Shown: piece by piece, positions 63,668-64,000 of the stretch
Position numbering within the stretch: position 1 is the stretch's first letter
Layout: each line of letters opens with the position of its first letter
Assembly (NCBI RefSeq): GCF_000771745.2
Contig: NZ_JPSL02000038.1
Span: forward strand, 253,673-317,672
Length of the DNA: 64,000 bases
From: Thermus filiformis
GTDB taxonomy: Bacteria; Deinococcota; Deinococci; Deinococcales; Thermaceae
Direction: 5' to 3'
Position numbers and translations under genes: made by a program
The notes under the pieces: model-generated
Database searches by the model: none
Told to the model about the DNA's origin: nothing
Seen by the model: the letters and a program-made list of their open reading frames with translations, nothing else

Positions 63668-63831
63668 CAGGCCTTCACTTCCTTATGCACCGTGTGCCGG
63701 TCGCACCACGGGCAGTACTTCCTGAGCTCGAGCTTGCCGGTGGTGTTGCGCTTGTTCTTCTCGGTGGCGTAGTTGCGGCGCTTGCACTCGGTGCACTCCA
63801 AGAGAATCTTTATGCGGACCTCGCTGGCCAT
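63667..63831 (-). CDS. rpmG: 50S ribosomal protein L33
   Basis: 54 residues from the ATG at 63831. Zinc-ribbon Cys pairs in CTEC and [24 protein letters not shown] is typical. Its last base overlaps secE. Confidence 0.96.
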   Translation of the reverse strand: MASEVRIKILLECTECKRRNYATEKNKRNTTGKLELRKYCPWCDRHTVHKEVKA

Positions 63832-63847
63832 GGCTCCCCTATCCGGA

Positions 63848-63868
63848 GAGGGGGCAAAGCCCCCTCCC
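63848..63868 (-). terminator. Hairpin between tuf and rpmG (attenuator-like)
   Basis: Minus strand: GAGGGGGC, TTT, GCCCCCTC with no following T run, so it probably reduces rather than ends transcription. Confidence 0.5.
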
Positions 63869-63871
63869 CCG

Positions 63872-64000
63872 TTACTCCAGGATCTTGGTGACGACGCCGG
63901 CGCCCACGGTCCGCCCACCCTCCCGGATGGCAAACCGCAAACCCTCCTCCAGCGCCACCGGCTTGATCAGCTCCACCGTGAACGTCACATTGTCCCCAGG
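63872..64000 (-). CDS. tuf: Elongation factor Tu, C-terminal fragment at window edge
   Basis: 42 residues of domain [23 protein letters not shown] and the invariant end [17 protein letters not shown], then TAA. The rest lies beyond the window. The order tuf-rpmG-secE-nusG is the normal bacterial arrangement. Confidence 0.97.
   Translation of the reverse strand, partial: PGDNVTFTVELIKPVALEEGLRFAIREGGRTVGAGVVTKILE

Overview
The window is chromosomal DNA from a Thermus species. The GC content is very high with strong third-position GC. SlpA, aspartate aminotransferase, UvrB, the DUF1931 histone-fold protein and the phosphoesterase-related protein all read as close relatives of the T. thermophilus HB8 proteins as I remember them, but not as identical copies, so the genus is safe and the species is not. 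Many genes have a TANNNT element 6-7 nt before the start codon and no Shine-Dalgarno sequence, the leaderless style known from Thermus. Gene density is high and most neighbours overlap by 1-4 nt (ATGA, GTGA, TGATG).

Layout. 1-5.4 kb: two small heat-shock proteins, a phosphoesterase-like protein, a histone-fold protein and a membrane/stress operon (PsiE, KhtT/KhtU-type K+/H+ antiporter, SDH protease, rhomboid). 5.4-14.7 kb: lytic transglycosylase, dnaB, rpsA, M29 aminopeptidase, a degenerate E2-like protein, uvrB. 14.7-25.9 kb: TPR protein, S-layer gene slpA with its own promoter and terminator, then a repeat-rich stretch holding an S23-type four-helix-bundle gene, glmS, a GAF-GAF-HD-GYP protein, a DUF4127 protein and trxB. 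25.9-29.8 kb: tRNA-Gln/Glu/Glu operon, an ISAs1-type insertion with target duplication, two unrecognised genes. 29.9-39.4 kb: fabI, DinB-like, glutaredoxin-like, zapE, then a tight operon small acidic protein-deoB-cdaA-cdaR-def-fmt-ispG-tgt. 39.5-48.9 kb: uraA, AI-2E-type permease, an inactive LytM, rpmB, lspA, aspC, lipid kinase, an inactive histidine-phosphatase fold, GNAT, HDAC-like, NifX-like, moaC, tRNA-Arg. 48.9-57 kb: three-gene transhydrogenase operon, two EamA transporters, MFS, phoB-phoR-phoU. 57-64 kb: a DOMON protein with two paralogous four-helix membrane proteins, a 26-codon small ORF, prfB with its programmed frameshift, and the conserved tuf-rpmG-secE-nusG-rplK-rplA-rplJ-rplL cluster.

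Two repeat systems run through the window and are the most interesting content. (1) A 42-bp palindromic unit found singly or in head-to-tail arrays at about ten loci, usually starting right at a stop codon. Its stem comes in three different sequences that always keep base pairing, and at the phoB/phoR junction it is bracketed by a 14-bp direct duplication, as if inserted. (2) Arrays of a degenerate 8-bp repeat TGAAGCGG, always arranged as a left array plus an inverted right array. One such pair frames the S23/Avd-like four-helix-bundle gene; three other pairs have almost nothing between them and look like gene-less derivatives. This resembles an autonomous/non-autonomous element pair and is the best candidate for an undescribed system here.
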